In this document: one piece after another, positions 25,727 through 34,616 of the stretch | How the letters are laid out: the number at the start of each line of letters is the position of its first letter | Numbering within the stretch: position 1 is the first letter of the stretch | Source of the DNA: 62-47 sp039808365 | Lineage (GTDB): Bacteria > Pseudomonadota > Alphaproteobacteria > Rhizobiales > Xanthobacteraceae | Direction: 5' to 3' | DNA length: 64,000 bases | Assembly (NCBI GenBank): GCA_039808365.1 | Contig: JBDHSX010000002.1 | Coordinates: forward strand, 42,159-106,158 | The notes under the pieces: generated by a model | The model's database searches: none | The model's input: only the letters and a program-made list of their open reading frames with translations | Told to the model about the DNA's origin: nothing | Position numbers and translations under genes: made by a program

Positions 25727-26686
25727 TCAGGATACGTCCGGGCCGTAGGCCGGCGCGACCAGGCCTCCGACCATGCCTCCCACGGCATCCATGGCGGGCC
25801 GCGCGCGGCGTGCCCGCTCGCCCTCCACCACGCGCCACGCGCTGCGGTCGGCCAACAGCGCCGTCAACACCGCGTGGTTGAGCTTGTGGCCGCCCCGCAC
25901 CGAGCGATAGGCGCCCAGCAGCGGCAGGCCGGCGAGCGCCAGATCGCCGATGACATCGAGCACCTTGTGGCGGGCGCATTCGTTGGCGAAGCGCAGACCC
26001 TCGGCATTCAGCAGGCGGGTGTCGTCGAACACCAGCGAATTCTCGAACGATGCGCCTTGGGCAAAACCGGCTTCCAGCAGCTTGGCGACATCGCTCATGC
26101 AGCCGAAGGTGCGGGCGCGGCCGACGTCGCGGCGGAAGCTTTCGGGATCGAGGTCGAGGGAGAAATTCTGCCGGCCGATCACCGGATTGGCGAAGTCGAT
26201 TTCGACCTCGGCGCGGAACCCGTGGGCGTAAGGCCGCAATTCCGCGAAACTCTCGCCGATTCTGACCTGGATCGGCTTCAGGACTTGAAGAAAGCGGCGG
26301 GGAGCGGCCTGCTCGACCACACCGGCCTGATCGATGGCGGCGACGAAGGCGGCGGCGCTGCCGTCCATGATCGGAACTTCGGGGCCGTCAACCTCGATGA
26401 TGGCGTTATCGACGCCCATGCCGCGCAGCGCGGCCAGCACGTGCTCGGCGGTGGATACCACCGGTCCCTCGCGGTCGCCCAGCACGGTGGCGAAGGCGGT
26501 GGCGGTGACGGCCTTGGCGGTCGCCCGCACCTCGCGCTCGGTGCCATCCGGCGCGACACGGATAAAAACAAAGCCCGCATCGACCGGCGCGGGCCCGAGG
26601 GTCAGTTGGACAGGAGCGCCTGAATGGACGCCGACACCCGTTACGGTAGCTTGCGACCGAAGCGTGGTCTGTCGGCTGAATTTCAT
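25727..26686 (-). CDS. lpxC: UDP-3-O-acyl-N-acetylglucosamine deacetylase
   Basis: A 319-residue zinc enzyme that catalyses the committed step of lipid A synthesis. Zinc ligands are His82 (STAEHVLAALRG), His240 and Asp244 (ECARHKVLDVIGD), and His267 in GGHKLNHAVL is the catalytic acid. The ATG at 26686 (MKFSRQTTLRSQ) is chosen over one five codons upstream because it matches the usual family start. It follows ftsZ in transcription order, separated by a terminator and a 341-bp gap, so it probably has its own promoter. Confidence 0.96.
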   Translation of the reverse strand: MKFSRQTTLRSQATVTGVGVHSGAPVQLTLGPAPVDAGFVFIRVAPDGTEREVRATAKAVTATAFATVLGDREGPVVSTAEHVLAALRGMGVDNAIIEVDGPEVPIMDGSAAAFVAAIDQAGVVEQAAPRRFLQVLKPIQVRIGESFAELRPYAHGFRAEVEIDFANPVIGRQNFSLDLDPESFRRDVGRARTFGCMSDVAKLLEAGFAQGASFENSLVFDDTRLLNAEGLRFANECARHKVLDVIGDLALAGLPLLGAYRSVRGGHKLNHAVLTALLADRSAWRVVEGERARRARPAMDAVGGMVGGLVAPAYGPDVS

Positions 26687-26915
26687 GCCTAAAGCGCCCA
26701 AAATCTAACACCTCAGGATCGTAATTGGCCGAAAGCGGCGCGACTCGATCCGGGTGTCCCCAAAACACGCGGAAACCATACTGGTTGCCACAAAGCCCGC
26801 AACTCACGCTTCTTTACGTATTGTTACCCCATTTCGCCGCACTGGCGCCGCGCGTTAACCATATTTCGGCGCGGCTTTGGCAAAGGTGCAATCGGCGTTT
26901 CGCCGACGGGATTAA

Positions 26916-26921
26916 ATTATA
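26916..26921 (-). promoter_or_regulatory. Candidate -10 element upstream of lpxC
   Basis: TATAAT on the minus strand within an AT-rich island between ftsZ and lpxC. No convincing -35 hexamer at 16-18 bp was found, so the promoter call is weak. Confidence 0.3.
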
Positions 26922-26970
26922 CTTGGAATCAAATACTTAAATAATCCTTCACCATGCCCTCCGGGCAAGC

Positions 26971-27000
26971 AAAAACCCCGGCGGAAGCCGCCGGGGTTTG
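26971..27000 (-). terminator. Rho-independent terminator of ftsZ
   Basis: A perfect 9-bp stem (CCCCGGCGG/CCGCCGGGG) with a 3-base loop, followed on the minus strand by TTTTT. It stands 28 bp beyond the ftsZ stop and marks the end of the dcw transcript before lpxC. Confidence 0.9.
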
Positions 27001-27027
27001 CCAATCGTTAACGCTGGTCACAATCAA

Positions 27028-28791
27028 TCAATTTGACTGCCGCCGCAAAAACGCGGGGATATCAAGATGATCGTCCGCCTGTGGCGCCGGCGCAACAGGT
27101 GCCGGGCGACCGTGAGGGTCGAGACCCTGCGGCGCGGGACGCCGCGCATATTCCGAAACCGGCTCATGCGCCGCCATCTGCTGGGCGACGGTGCGCTGCG
27201 GCTTGCGCTCCGGCAGCGGCGGCATCTGGTCGATGGCGGGACCCGAGGCACGGGCGGCGATCGGCGGCTCATGCTCCTCGTCGCGCCGCCCCAGCCCGAC
27301 ATTGGCCAGGCGCTGCAACAGCGACAGCCGGACCTTTTGCGGCTGGTCCTGATCGACCTCGCCGCTGGCCTGCCGGATCTCGTTCTGGGCCGGGAGCGGC
27401 AGTTCATCGAAATTCGGCATCCGCGGCGCCCGCGCCGGAATCCGCTCGGCGGTCTTCGGAATGAAGGATTCCGGCACCGGCGGTTCGTGCGCCTCGGCGC
27501 GCGGCGCGTCGTGCTCGGGGAACAGCGACGGCTTCTGCGCGATCGGGCGGACGGTGACGTCGCCGTAAGACGCCGGCTGGATCGGCGCCGGCGCGGCCTG
27601 CGGCGGCTCGGCGACGGCGGCGGCGATCGCCGCCAGCGTGGCGCGCTCGTGATTGGCCGACTGCGACGCGGCGGCGGCCGGGGCCGCTTGACGCGGCGCC
27701 TCGGCGCGGGGCGCGGCGGCGGCGGCGGTGCGCTGACGCGCGGCGAGATCGGCGAGGCGGGTGTCGACGGTGCCGCCCTGCGGGACGCTCGCCGCGGCGG
27801 CGGGCGCAGCGGCGCGGGCCAGCGCCGCCTGCTCGATGCCGGTGGCGACCACCGAAACCCGGATCACGCCGTCGAGATTCTCGTCGAAGGTGGCGCCGAC
27901 GATGATGTTGGCGTCCGGATCCACTTCCTCGCGGATGCGGGTCGCGGCTTCATCGACCTCGAACAGCGTCATGTCCTTGCCGCCGGTGATGGAGATCAGA
28001 AGGCCGCGCGCGCCCTTCATCGAGGAATCGTCGATCAGCGGATTGGCGATGGCGGCTTCGGCGGCGGTCAGCGCGCGCTTTTCGCCGGAGGCTTCGCCGG
28101 TGCCCATCATCGCCTTGCCCATCTCGCGCATGACGGCGCGGACGTCGGCGAAGTCGAGATTGATCAGCCCTTCCTTGACCATCAGGTCGGTGATGCAGGC
28201 GACGCCCGAATACAGCACCTGGTCGGCCATCGCGAAGGCGTCGGCGAAGGTGGTCTTCTCGTTGGCGACCCGGAACAGGTTCTGGTTCGGGATGATCAGC
28301 AGGGTGTCGACCACCTTGTGGAGTTCGGTGATGCCCGACTCGGCGGTGCGCATCCGGCGCTGGCCCTCGAAGTGGAACGGCTTGGTGACCACGCCGACGG
28401 TGAGGATGCCGAGGTCGCGGGCGGTGCGCGCGATCACCGGGGCCGCGCCGGTGCCGGTGCCGCCGCCCATGCCGGCGGTGACGAACACCATGTTGGCGCC
28501 CGACAGGTGATCGCGGATCTCGTCGATCACTTCCTGCGCGGCGGCGGCGCCGACGTCCGGCTGCGAGCCGGCGCCGAGCCCCTGGGTGACCTGGGTGCCC
28601 ATCTGGATGATGCGCTGCGCCTTGGTCATCGACAGCGCCTGCGCGTCGGTGTTGGCGACCACGAAGTCGACGCCTTCGAGGCCGGCGGTGATCATGTTGT
28701 TGACCGCGTTGCCGCCGGCGCCGCCGACTCCAAAAACGGTGATCCGCGGCTTCAGCTCGCGAACATCAGGGGGTGTCAGATTGATGGTCAT
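27028..28791 (-). CDS. ftsZ: Cell division GTPase FtsZ with long C-terminal linker
   Basis: This 587-residue tubulin homologue forms the Z-ring. GTP-binding motifs: VFGVGGAGGNAVNNM (residues 19-33), the tubulin signature GGGTGTGAAP (109-118) and the T7 loop NLDFADVRAVM (211-221). The globular core ends near residue 325. A Pro/Ala-rich linker of about 245 residues follows, and the conserved partner-binding peptide DDHLDIPAFLRRQ closes the protein. Long linkers are normal in alphaproteobacteria. GAGAGG precedes the ATG. A perfect terminator follows the stop. Confidence 0.98.
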   Translation of the reverse strand: MTINLTPPDVRELKPRITVFGVGGAGGNAVNNMITAGLEGVDFVVANTDAQALSMTKAQRIIQMGTQVTQGLGAGSQPDVGAAAAQEVIDEIRDHLSGANMVFVTAGMGGGTGTGAAPVIARTARDLGILTVGVVTKPFHFEGQRRMRTAESGITELHKVVDTLLIIPNQNLFRVANEKTTFADAFAMADQVLYSGVACITDLMVKEGLINLDFADVRAVMREMGKAMMGTGEASGEKRALTAAEAAIANPLIDDSSMKGARGLLISITGGKDMTLFEVDEAATRIREEVDPDANIIVGATFDENLDGVIRVSVVATGIEQAALARAAAPAAAASVPQGGTVDTRLADLAARQRTAAAAAPRAEAPRQAAPAAAASQSANHERATLAAIAAAVAEPPQAAPAPIQPASYGDVTVRPIAQKPSLFPEHDAPRAEAHEPPVPESFIPKTAERIPARAPRMPNFDELPLPAQNEIRQASGEVDQDQPQKVRLSLLQRLANVGLGRRDEEHEPPIAARASGPAIDQMPPLPERKPQRTVAQQMAAHEPVSEYARRPAPQGLDPHGRPAPVAPAPQADDHLDIPAFLRRQSN

Positions 28792-28884
28792 GGTTGCCTC
28801 TCGATTACGCGCGCTTGCTTTTGCGATACCCCCGGCACGCGGCCGGAGAAGTGAGTGGTTGAGACACGGGGCGGAACGAATTCA

Positions 28885-30207
28885 TCAGAAGCCCTCGCGC
28901 AGCCATTGACCGACCTTGCCGAAATAGCCGCCGGTTCCGGTTTTCAATGGCCGCACGTGACGCGGCTCGACGAATTCGAGGTGAGCATATTGCGGATAGA
29001 CCAGAAGCCCGGCCGGCACCGCGAAGGACGCGCCCTTGGCTTCGTTGGGCAGCCGGCCGAAACCGAGCGGACGGCCGACCCGCACCGAGCGGCCGAGAAT
29101 CCGCGTCGCCAGTTCCGGCACGCCGGTGAGTTGCGAGGCGCCGCCGCTCAGCACGACTCTGGCGCGGGGCTCGGCGGCAAGCGGCGAAGCCTTCAGCCGG
29201 TCGCGCACCATTTCAAAAATCTCCTCGACGCGCTGCCGGATGATGTTGGCGATCGTCGCGCGCGACACCACCTGCGGAAAATCCTGCTCGTCCTCGGCCG
29301 CCGTCGGCACCGACATCAACTCGCGGGCGTCCGAACCGCCGGTCAACACCGTGCCATATAACGTCTTGATTCGCTCGGCGTCCGCAATGCACGCACCCAA
29401 GCCGCGCGCAAGATCCATGGTGACGTGCTGTCCGCCGACCGCGAAGCCGCCGGCATGCACGAAGCGGCCGCCCGACCAGATCGACATCGTCGTGGTGCCC
29501 GCGCCCATCTCGACCACGGCGGCGCCGAGATCGACCTCGTCGTCGGTCAGCACCGCGAGCCCCGACGCGTAGGGGCTCGCCACCATCGCCTCGACGTTGA
29601 GGTGACAGCGCTCCACCGCCAGCATCAGGTTCTTGGCGACGGTGGCGTCGGCGGTGACCACGTTCATGTCGACGCCGAACTGCCGCGCCACCATCCCGCG
29701 CGGATCGCGAATGCCCTTGACGCCGTCGAGCGCGTAGCCGACCGGCAACGCATGGAGCACGGTGCGGCCGGCGGCGGTGGCGTGGCGCATGCCGGTCGCG
29801 GTGATGCGGACGACGTCGTCCGGCGCCACCGAGCCGCCGCGAATATCAGAGGCCGCCTCGATCAACTGCCCCTGCATACGGCCGGCGGAGACCGACAGCA
29901 GCACCGATTCGACCCGGACCTTGGCCATGCGCTCGGCGACCGCCACCGCGTGGCGCACCGCCTGCTCGCATTCGGTCATGTCGACCACCGCGCCGGCCTT
30001 GACGCCGCGCGATTGAATGTGGCTGTAGCCGATCAATTCCACCGCATGGGTGCGGCCGCGCAGCGCCTCGCTCGGCGGGCACGGCTTCAGCCGCGCGATC
30101 AGGCAGGCGATCTTGCTGGTGCCGATATCCAGCGAGGCGACCAGCGCCGTCCGGTTCTGCGGCATCGGGCGCGTCTTGGGCGTTTGATGGCGATCGAGAG
30201 TCGTCAT
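28885..30207 (-). CDS. ftsA: Cell division protein FtsA
   Basis: A 440-residue actin-like ATPase that ties FtsZ filaments to the membrane. Actin-family phosphate-1 motif ASLDIGTSKIACLIARL (residues about 24-40), the SHS2/1C region around VELIGYSHIQSRGVKAGAV, phosphate-2 AAVVEMGAGTTTMS and the adenosine motif VVLSGGASQLTGVPEL are visible. The C-terminal amphipathic helix is GKVGQWLREGF. It overlaps ftsQ by four bases (ATGA) and precedes ftsZ by 93 bp. Confidence 0.97.
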   Translation of the reverse strand: MTTLDRHQTPKTRPMPQNRTALVASLDIGTSKIACLIARLKPCPPSEALRGRTHAVELIGYSHIQSRGVKAGAVVDMTECEQAVRHAVAVAERMAKVRVESVLLSVSAGRMQGQLIEAASDIRGGSVAPDDVVRITATGMRHATAAGRTVLHALPVGYALDGVKGIRDPRGMVARQFGVDMNVVTADATVAKNLMLAVERCHLNVEAMVASPYASGLAVLTDDEVDLGAAVVEMGAGTTTMSIWSGGRFVHAGGFAVGGQHVTMDLARGLGACIADAERIKTLYGTVLTGGSDARELMSVPTAAEDEQDFPQVVSRATIANIIRQRVEEIFEMVRDRLKASPLAAEPRARVVLSGGASQLTGVPELATRILGRSVRVGRPLGFGRLPNEAKGASFAVPAGLLVYPQYAHLEFVEPRHVRPLKTGTGGYFGKVGQWLREGF

Positions 30208-31202
30208 GCGTCGCCGGCCTTGCGTTTGGGCTTCTTGTCTTTGAGCATCTCGTCGCGCGCCTTGGCGGCGTCTTCCGACAGCCGCACCACCAGGCGATCC
30301 GGCAGCCGCGCGTCCACTGCGACGATATCGCGGGTGAACAGCTTGTCGTCCTTGTCGAACTTCGACAGCGTCGCCAGCGCGATGCCGACGTCACGCTCCG
30401 GCAGGCGGATATCGAGGCCGTTGTGCAGACGCAGATTCCAGCGGCGCTCGCCGACGAACACCGCGGCGCGCACCAGCGGCTTGATCCGCGGGTAGCGATC
30501 CAACAGCGCGAGGAAATCCTTCGCGCGGGTCTCGGCGCCCTTGCCCACCACCAGCGGCAGCGTCGCGAACTTCTTGGCGACATAAGGTTCCAGCACCGCG
30601 CCGTCCTCGGCGATCACCGAGACCTTGCCGTCCTGCTGCCACAAGGCGAACGGCGAACGTTCGGTGACGTCGATCTGCAACGTGCCGGGATAGAACTTCA
30701 GCACGGTGGCGTCCGCGATCCACGGATTCGCCATCAGTTTCGCGCGCACCACGGCGGCATCGAGGAACAACAGCGAGGAGCGGCCGTTGACGCCGCCGAT
30801 CGCCAGCACTTCGTCCTGGCTGAGCTGCTTGCGGCCGTTGATGGCGACGCCGGTGATGCGGAAGCCGGCGGCGTTGGCCACCGCGTTGCGCGCGTCGCTC
30901 AATCCGGTGGTGACTTCTTCCAGATGACCGCCCTTGACGACGCCGAACACCGCGCTGCCGCACAGGATGGCGAGGGTCGCGGCGATGCCGGCCCGGCGCG
31001 GCACGCGCCGCTCGATGAAAACGAACAGCGGATGATGGCTCGACGGCGGCGGCCTGCGCGCCGCCGGGGGCGGTGTCCGCCGCCGCATCGCGCCGGCCAG
31101 CCATGCGCGCAGCAGGATGGCCGCGCCGAGGGCGGCGGCTTTCAGATCAGTTTGGGGCCTCGGCAGTCTCACCGACCGAGCGAGGCGTCCTCCACCATCC
31201 AT
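30204..31202 (-). CDS. ftsQ: Cell division protein FtsQ
   Basis: A 332-residue divisome protein linking FtsA/Z with the FtsW/FtsI synthase. The N-terminal cytoplasmic part is basic and Pro-rich (residues 1-65). One membrane helix follows (AGIAATLAILCGSAVFGVV), then a POTRA domain (FRITGVAINGRKQLSQDEVLAIG) and the FtsQ beta domain (DVTERSPFALWQQDGKVSVI). The start at 31202 overlaps the ddl end by 34 bases; later starts within the cytoplasmic tail cannot be excluded. It couples to ftsA by ATGA. Confidence 0.94.
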   Translation of the reverse strand: MDGGGRLARSVRLPRPQTDLKAAALGAAILLRAWLAGAMRRRTPPPAARRPPPSSHHPLFVFIERRVPRRAGIAATLAILCGSAVFGVVKGGHLEEVTTGLSDARNAVANAAGFRITGVAINGRKQLSQDEVLAIGGVNGRSSLLFLDAAVVRAKLMANPWIADATVLKFYPGTLQIDVTERSPFALWQQDGKVSVIAEDGAVLEPYVAKKFATLPLVVGKGAETRAKDFLALLDRYPRIKPLVRAAVFVGERRWNLRLHNGLDIRLPERDVGIALATLSKFDKDDKLFTRDIVAVDARLPDRLVVRLSEDAAKARDEMLKDKKPKRKAGDA

Positions 31203-32095
31203 TGCACGAGCTCGTCAAAGGTTGTGCCCGCGTGCGCCGCGAGCTCCGGCACAAGTGACGTCTCGGTCATGCCGGGCTGGGTGTTCACCTCAAGACAGAT
31301 GAGGCCCCCCGTTCCCTCGATGCGATCGTCGTAGCGGAAATCCGCCCGGCTCACGCCCCGGCAGCCGAGCGCAACATGCGCCGCCAGCGTTAACCTTCGG
31401 ACTTCCTGGTAAACAAATGGTAAAATCGGCGCGGGCAGGATGTGTTTTGACGCGCCCGGTGAATACTTTGCCTCGTAATCGTAGAACCGGACCTGCGGCA
31501 CGATCTCGATCACGCCGGTCGCTTCCCCCTTGACAACCGCGCAGGTCAGTTCCTTGCCGGCGACGTATTTCTCCACCAGAAGCCGGTCGCCATGCGGCCA
31601 GTCCTCGCGGAACAATTCCTGCGGCGGATGGGCGTGGGCCTCGGTGACGATGAAGACGCCGACGCTGGAACCGTCCGCCACCGGCTTGATGACATAGGGC
31701 GGTTCCATCACGTGGCCCTTGGCGATCTCGGCGCGCGACAGCGTCAGCCCCTTGGCCACCGGGATGCCGGCGGCGGCCATCACCGTCTTGGCGAGATCCT
31801 TCTGCATCGCCAGCGACGAGGCCAGCACGCCGGAGTGGCTGTAGGGGATGGCGAGCGTTTCCAGAATGCCCTGGATGGTGCCATCCTCGCCGGGCCGGCC
31901 GTGCAGCATCATCAGCGCGACATCGGGCTTCACCGCCGTCAACACCGACGCGATGTCGCGAGTGACGTCGATGCGGGTGACGCGATAGCCGCGCCGCTCG
32001 GCCGCGTCGGCGCACGCCTTGCCCGACCGCAGGCTGACCTCGCGCTCCGACGACCAGCCGCCGAGCAACACCGCCACATGTTTCGAACCGCTCAT
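31169..32095 (-). CDS. ddl: D-alanine--D-alanine ligase
   Basis: A 308-residue ATP-grasp enzyme that makes D-Ala-D-Ala for the peptidoglycan stem. Visible: AVLLGGWSSEREVSLRSG (N-terminal substrate loop), LHGRPGEDGTIQGILE, PYVIKPVADGSSVGVFIV (ATP-binding lysine), and the magnesium-binding LICLEVNTQPGMTETSLVPE. A very good ribosome site (GGGAGG) lies six bases before the ATG at 32095. It overlaps ftsQ and is separated from murB by a gene on the opposite strand, so it probably has its own promoter. Confidence 0.97.
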   Translation of the reverse strand: MSGSKHVAVLLGGWSSEREVSLRSGKACADAAERRGYRVTRIDVTRDIASVLTAVKPDVALMMLHGRPGEDGTIQGILETLAIPYSHSGVLASSLAMQKDLAKTVMAAAGIPVAKGLTLSRAEIAKGHVMEPPYVIKPVADGSSVGVFIVTEAHAHPPQELFREDWPHGDRLLVEKYVAGKELTCAVVKGEATGVIEIVPQVRFYDYEAKYSPGASKHILPAPILPFVYQEVRRLTLAAHVALGCRGVSRADFRYDDRIEGTGGLICLEVNTQPGMTETSLVPELAAHAGTTFDELVQWMVEDASLGR

Positions 32096-32222
32096 TCGCC
32101 ACCTCCCTGCCGGAGAATCCTCCTTACGCTGATTTGCGTTCGTGACCAAATCGCGCATGGCGCGCTATGGTCGAAGCCAGATAAGACGATTCGAGGGTCG
32201 GGCCTCGAATAAGGAATTTTCG

Positions 32223-32996
32223 ATGATCAGAGCCTGGCTCGACATGCCGCCGGCGGGAATCTTTGTGACGCTCGCCGTCCTCTATTTCGGGATGGCGGCG
32301 ATCCTGGCGGGCGTGGCTTTCGCCTCGCCGGCGCGGCGGCCGATCCAGATGCTGCACGGCGTAGTCGCGCCGTTTTTCAACGCGGTCGCGATCCTGTTCG
32401 CGCTGCTGACCGGCTTTCTCGCCAACGACATCGGCGACCGCAGCCGTATGGCGAACCGCACCGTCCACTCCGAGGCTGGCGAACTGCGCAACATCCATAC
32501 GCTGAGCGTCGCCGCGGCTTCGGATATGAAGACCATCCGCGTCGCGTTGAAAACCTATGCCGCCTCCATCGTCGCGGAGGAATGGCCGGCGATGCACGAC
32601 TTCAAATCCGCGCCCGGCACCGCGACGGCCTATGACAACCTGCTGCGCGAGGTCAGCCAGCCGGGACTCTCGCGCGCGTCGGGACAGGCCGTGCATTCGG
32701 CGTTGCTGAACGCGACGGTGCATGCGGGCACGCTACGCAACGCCCGGCTGGCGGTGGCCGGCGACTTGACCAACGACCTCAAATGGCTGGTGGTGATCGT
32801 GCTCGGCCTGTTCACGCAAGTGGCGATCGGTCTCGTGCATCTCGAACGTCCGCGCGCCTTCGTCGCGGCGCTGGTCGTCTTTTCCAGCGCGGTGGTGATT
32901 ACCCTCGGCATCATCGCGCTCCAGGAATATCCGTTCAGCGGCACATTCCGGGTCTCGCCCTTACCGATCGAGAATATCCAGAAATTGAGTGATTGA
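32223..32996 (+). CDS. DUF4239-like membrane protein inserted in the dcw cluster
   Basis: A 257-residue protein with two N-terminal hydrophobic segments (about 12-35 and 48-65), a soluble helical middle (residues 75-180) and two C-terminal hydrophobic segments (about 188-208 and 213-235). The 2+2 helix layout and the NDIGDRSRMANRTVHSEAGELRN region after helix 2 recall DUF4239 (bestrophin-like) proteins. Function is unknown. It is read against the dcw genes: its stop lies one base from the murB stop and its start diverges from ddl by 127 bp. Confidence 0.75.
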   Translation: MIRAWLDMPPAGIFVTLAVLYFGMAAILAGVAFASPARRPIQMLHGVVAPFFNAVAILFALLTGFLANDIGDRSRMANRTVHSEAGELRNIHTLSVAAASDMKTIRVALKTYAASIVAEEWPAMHDFKSAPGTATAYDNLLREVSQPGLSRASGQAVHSALLNATVHAGTLRNARLAVAGDLTNDLKWLVVIVLGLFTQVAIGLVHLERPRAFVAALVVFSSAVVITLGIIALQEYPFSGTFRVSPLPIENIQKLSD

Positions 32997-32997
32997 T

Positions 32998-33921
32998 CTA
33001 CGCCCGCGCCACCCCGACGCGCTTGATCTCCCAGTGCAGGTCGATGCCCGAATGCGCCTTCACCCGCGCGCGCACCGTCTCGCCCAGCGTCTCGATGTCC
33101 TGCGCGGTGGCCTCGCCGGTGTTGATGAGGAAGTTGCAGTGCATTTCGGAGACCTGCGCGCCGCCGACGCGCAAGCCCCGGCAGCCGGCGGCGTCGATCA
33201 GTTTCCAGGCGCTGTGACCCGGCGGGTTCTTGAAGGTCGAGCCGCCGGTTTTCTCGCGGATCGGCTGCGCGGTCTCGCGATGGGCCTGCACCGCCTGCAT
33301 CCGCGCCCGGATCGTCTCGGCATCCGTGGGCGCGCCGCGAAACCGCGCCGAGGTGAACACGAATGACGGGTCGATGCCGCTATTGCGATAGGTGAAGGCC
33401 ATCGCGGCGTTGTCAAAGCGATGCCGCGCGCCGTCGCGCGCCACCGCCGTCGCCTCGACCAGACTGTCGCGGATTTCGCCGCCGTTGGCGCCGGCGTTCA
33501 TCCGCAGCGCGCCGCCGATGCTGCCGGGGATGCCGAACAGGAATTCGAGGCCGCCGAGACCCGCCGCCGCCGCCGCTTCCGCCACCCGCTTGTCGAGCGC
33601 CGCAGCGCCAGCGTGGACGATGTCACCCTCGACACGAACCTCACCGAAACCGCGCGGCGACAGCCGGATCACCACACCGAGCAGGCCGCCGTCGCGCACG
33701 ATCAGGTTCGAGCCGACGCCGATGCAATAGACCGGAATGTCCGCGCGCAACCGCGCCAGGAAGTAAGCGAGATCGTCGGCATCGGCCGGCGTGAACAGCG
33801 CCTGCGCCGGCCCGCCGACGCGAAACCAGGTGAGCGGCGCCAGCGGCTCGTTACCGAGCAGCCGCCCGCGCAGCTCGGGCATCGCCGCGCGCAGGTCGGG
33901 AACGATATCGGGGAAAGTCAT
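32998..33921 (-). CDS. murB: UDP-N-acetylenolpyruvoylglucosamine reductase
   Basis: A 307-residue FAD enzyme that reduces the enolpyruvyl group to give UDP-MurNAc. Motifs: LTWFRVGGPAQALFTP (FAD), IGVGSNLIVRDGGLLGVVIRL (in parts), GIPGSIGGALRMNAGANGGE and the C-terminal GGSTFKNP with LINTGEATAQDIETLG. The ATG at 33921 overlaps the stop of the upstream amidotransferase gene (ATGA). The next gene is convergent, so this is the last gene of its transcript. Confidence 0.96.
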   Translation of the reverse strand: MTFPDIVPDLRAAMPELRGRLLGNEPLAPLTWFRVGGPAQALFTPADADDLAYFLARLRADIPVYCIGVGSNLIVRDGGLLGVVIRLSPRGFGEVRVEGDIVHAGAAALDKRVAEAAAAAGLGGLEFLFGIPGSIGGALRMNAGANGGEIRDSLVEATAVARDGARHRFDNAAMAFTYRNSGIDPSFVFTSARFRGAPTDAETIRARMQAVQAHRETAQPIREKTGGSTFKNPPGHSAWKLIDAAGCRGLRVGGAQVSEMHCNFLINTGEATAQDIETLGETVRARVKAHSGIDLHWEIKRVGVARA

Positions 33922-34616
33922 GCGACCACCTGCGCGAGCCAGTCGCCGAGCACGCGCCGGCCGGCGGCGGCCGTCGCCGCGCCGCTGCGCGCGGCCTGCG
34001 CGCGCAGCATGGAGGGCGCCAGTCCCGCCCTCGCGAGTTCGACGGCATGACCGATCAGCCAGCGCTCCAGTTGCGCCGGTTCGGTTTCGATATGAAATTG
34101 CAGGCCGAGCGCGTGTGCGCCGACGGCGAACGCCTGCACCGGGCAAGCCCGGGTGAAGGCGAGCCGCTCCGCGCCATCCGGCAGGTCGAGATTGTCGCCA
34201 TGCCAGTGCAGCACGTCCACCCCGGCGAGCGGCGCGAGAACGGAGCGCCGGCCCGCGTCGGTGAATTCGAGCGGCGCGTAGCCGATCTCCTTGGCGGGAC
34301 CGGGCGCGACGCGCGCACCGAGCGCCGCCGCCATCAACTGCGCGCCAAGGCAGATCCCAAGCGTCGGCCGGCGCGCCGCCAAACGGGCGCGCAGCATCGC
34401 GATCTCACCGGCGAGAAACGGATACTCGTCGGCTTCATACACGCCGATGGGACCACCGAGCACCACAACCAGCCCGGCCTCGTTCAGCGCCCGCGCATCC
34501 AGCGGATCGATGCCCGCATCGAGATAGGACACATCCACGCCGCGCGCCGCGAGAAGATCGCCCAGCAGACCGGCGTCCTCGAAAGCCAGATGGCGCAGCG
34601 CCAGACAAGTCGTCAT
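33918..34616 (-). CDS. Class-I glutamine amidotransferase embedded between murC and murB
   Basis: A 232-residue GATase-1 protein resembling free-standing GMP-synthase-type amidotransferases. The catalytic triad is visible: Cys89 in TLGICLGAQLMAAALG, and His175 with Glu177 in GLQFHIETEPAQ. The oxyanion region is VVLGGPIGVYEADEYPF. There is no synthetase domain. It overlaps murC by 4 bp upstream and murB by 4 bp downstream, so it is translationally coupled to both. This placement suggests a role linked to wall precursor synthesis, but the substrate is unknown; general gamma-glutamyl hydrolase or detoxification roles are alternatives. Confidence 0.88.
   Translation of the reverse strand: MTTCLALRHLAFEDAGLLGDLLAARGVDVSYLDAGIDPLDARALNEAGLVVVLGGPIGVYEADEYPFLAGEIAMLRARLAARRPTLGICLGAQLMAAALGARVAPGPAKEIGYAPLEFTDAGRRSVLAPLAGVDVLHWHGDNLDLPDGAERLAFTRACPVQAFAVGAHALGLQFHIETEPAQLERWLIGHAVELARAGLAPSMLRAQAARSGAATAAAGRRVLGDWLAQVVA

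Larger units (their letters stand above)
26687..27027. other. ftsZ-lpxC intergenic region with terminator and AT-rich lpxC upstream
   Basis: The 341 bp hold no gene. The ftsZ terminator lies at 26971-27000. The stretch 26900-26950 is notably AT-rich against the GC-rich background and carries TATAAT on the minus strand (26916-26921), a candidate -10 element for an lpxC transcript with a leader of about 225 bases. A clear -35 element is not visible. Confidence 0.5.

Noticed and set aside
26858..26865. TTAACCAT as a CtrA half-site near lpxC
   Set aside because: A second TTAA at the required 7-bp spacing is absent, so it does not match the CtrA consensus.
27067..28854. 595-codon plus-strand frame over ftsZ
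   Set aside because: Shadow of the ftsZ codon pattern; composition is Arg/Gly/His-rich and the opposite frame is clearly FtsZ.
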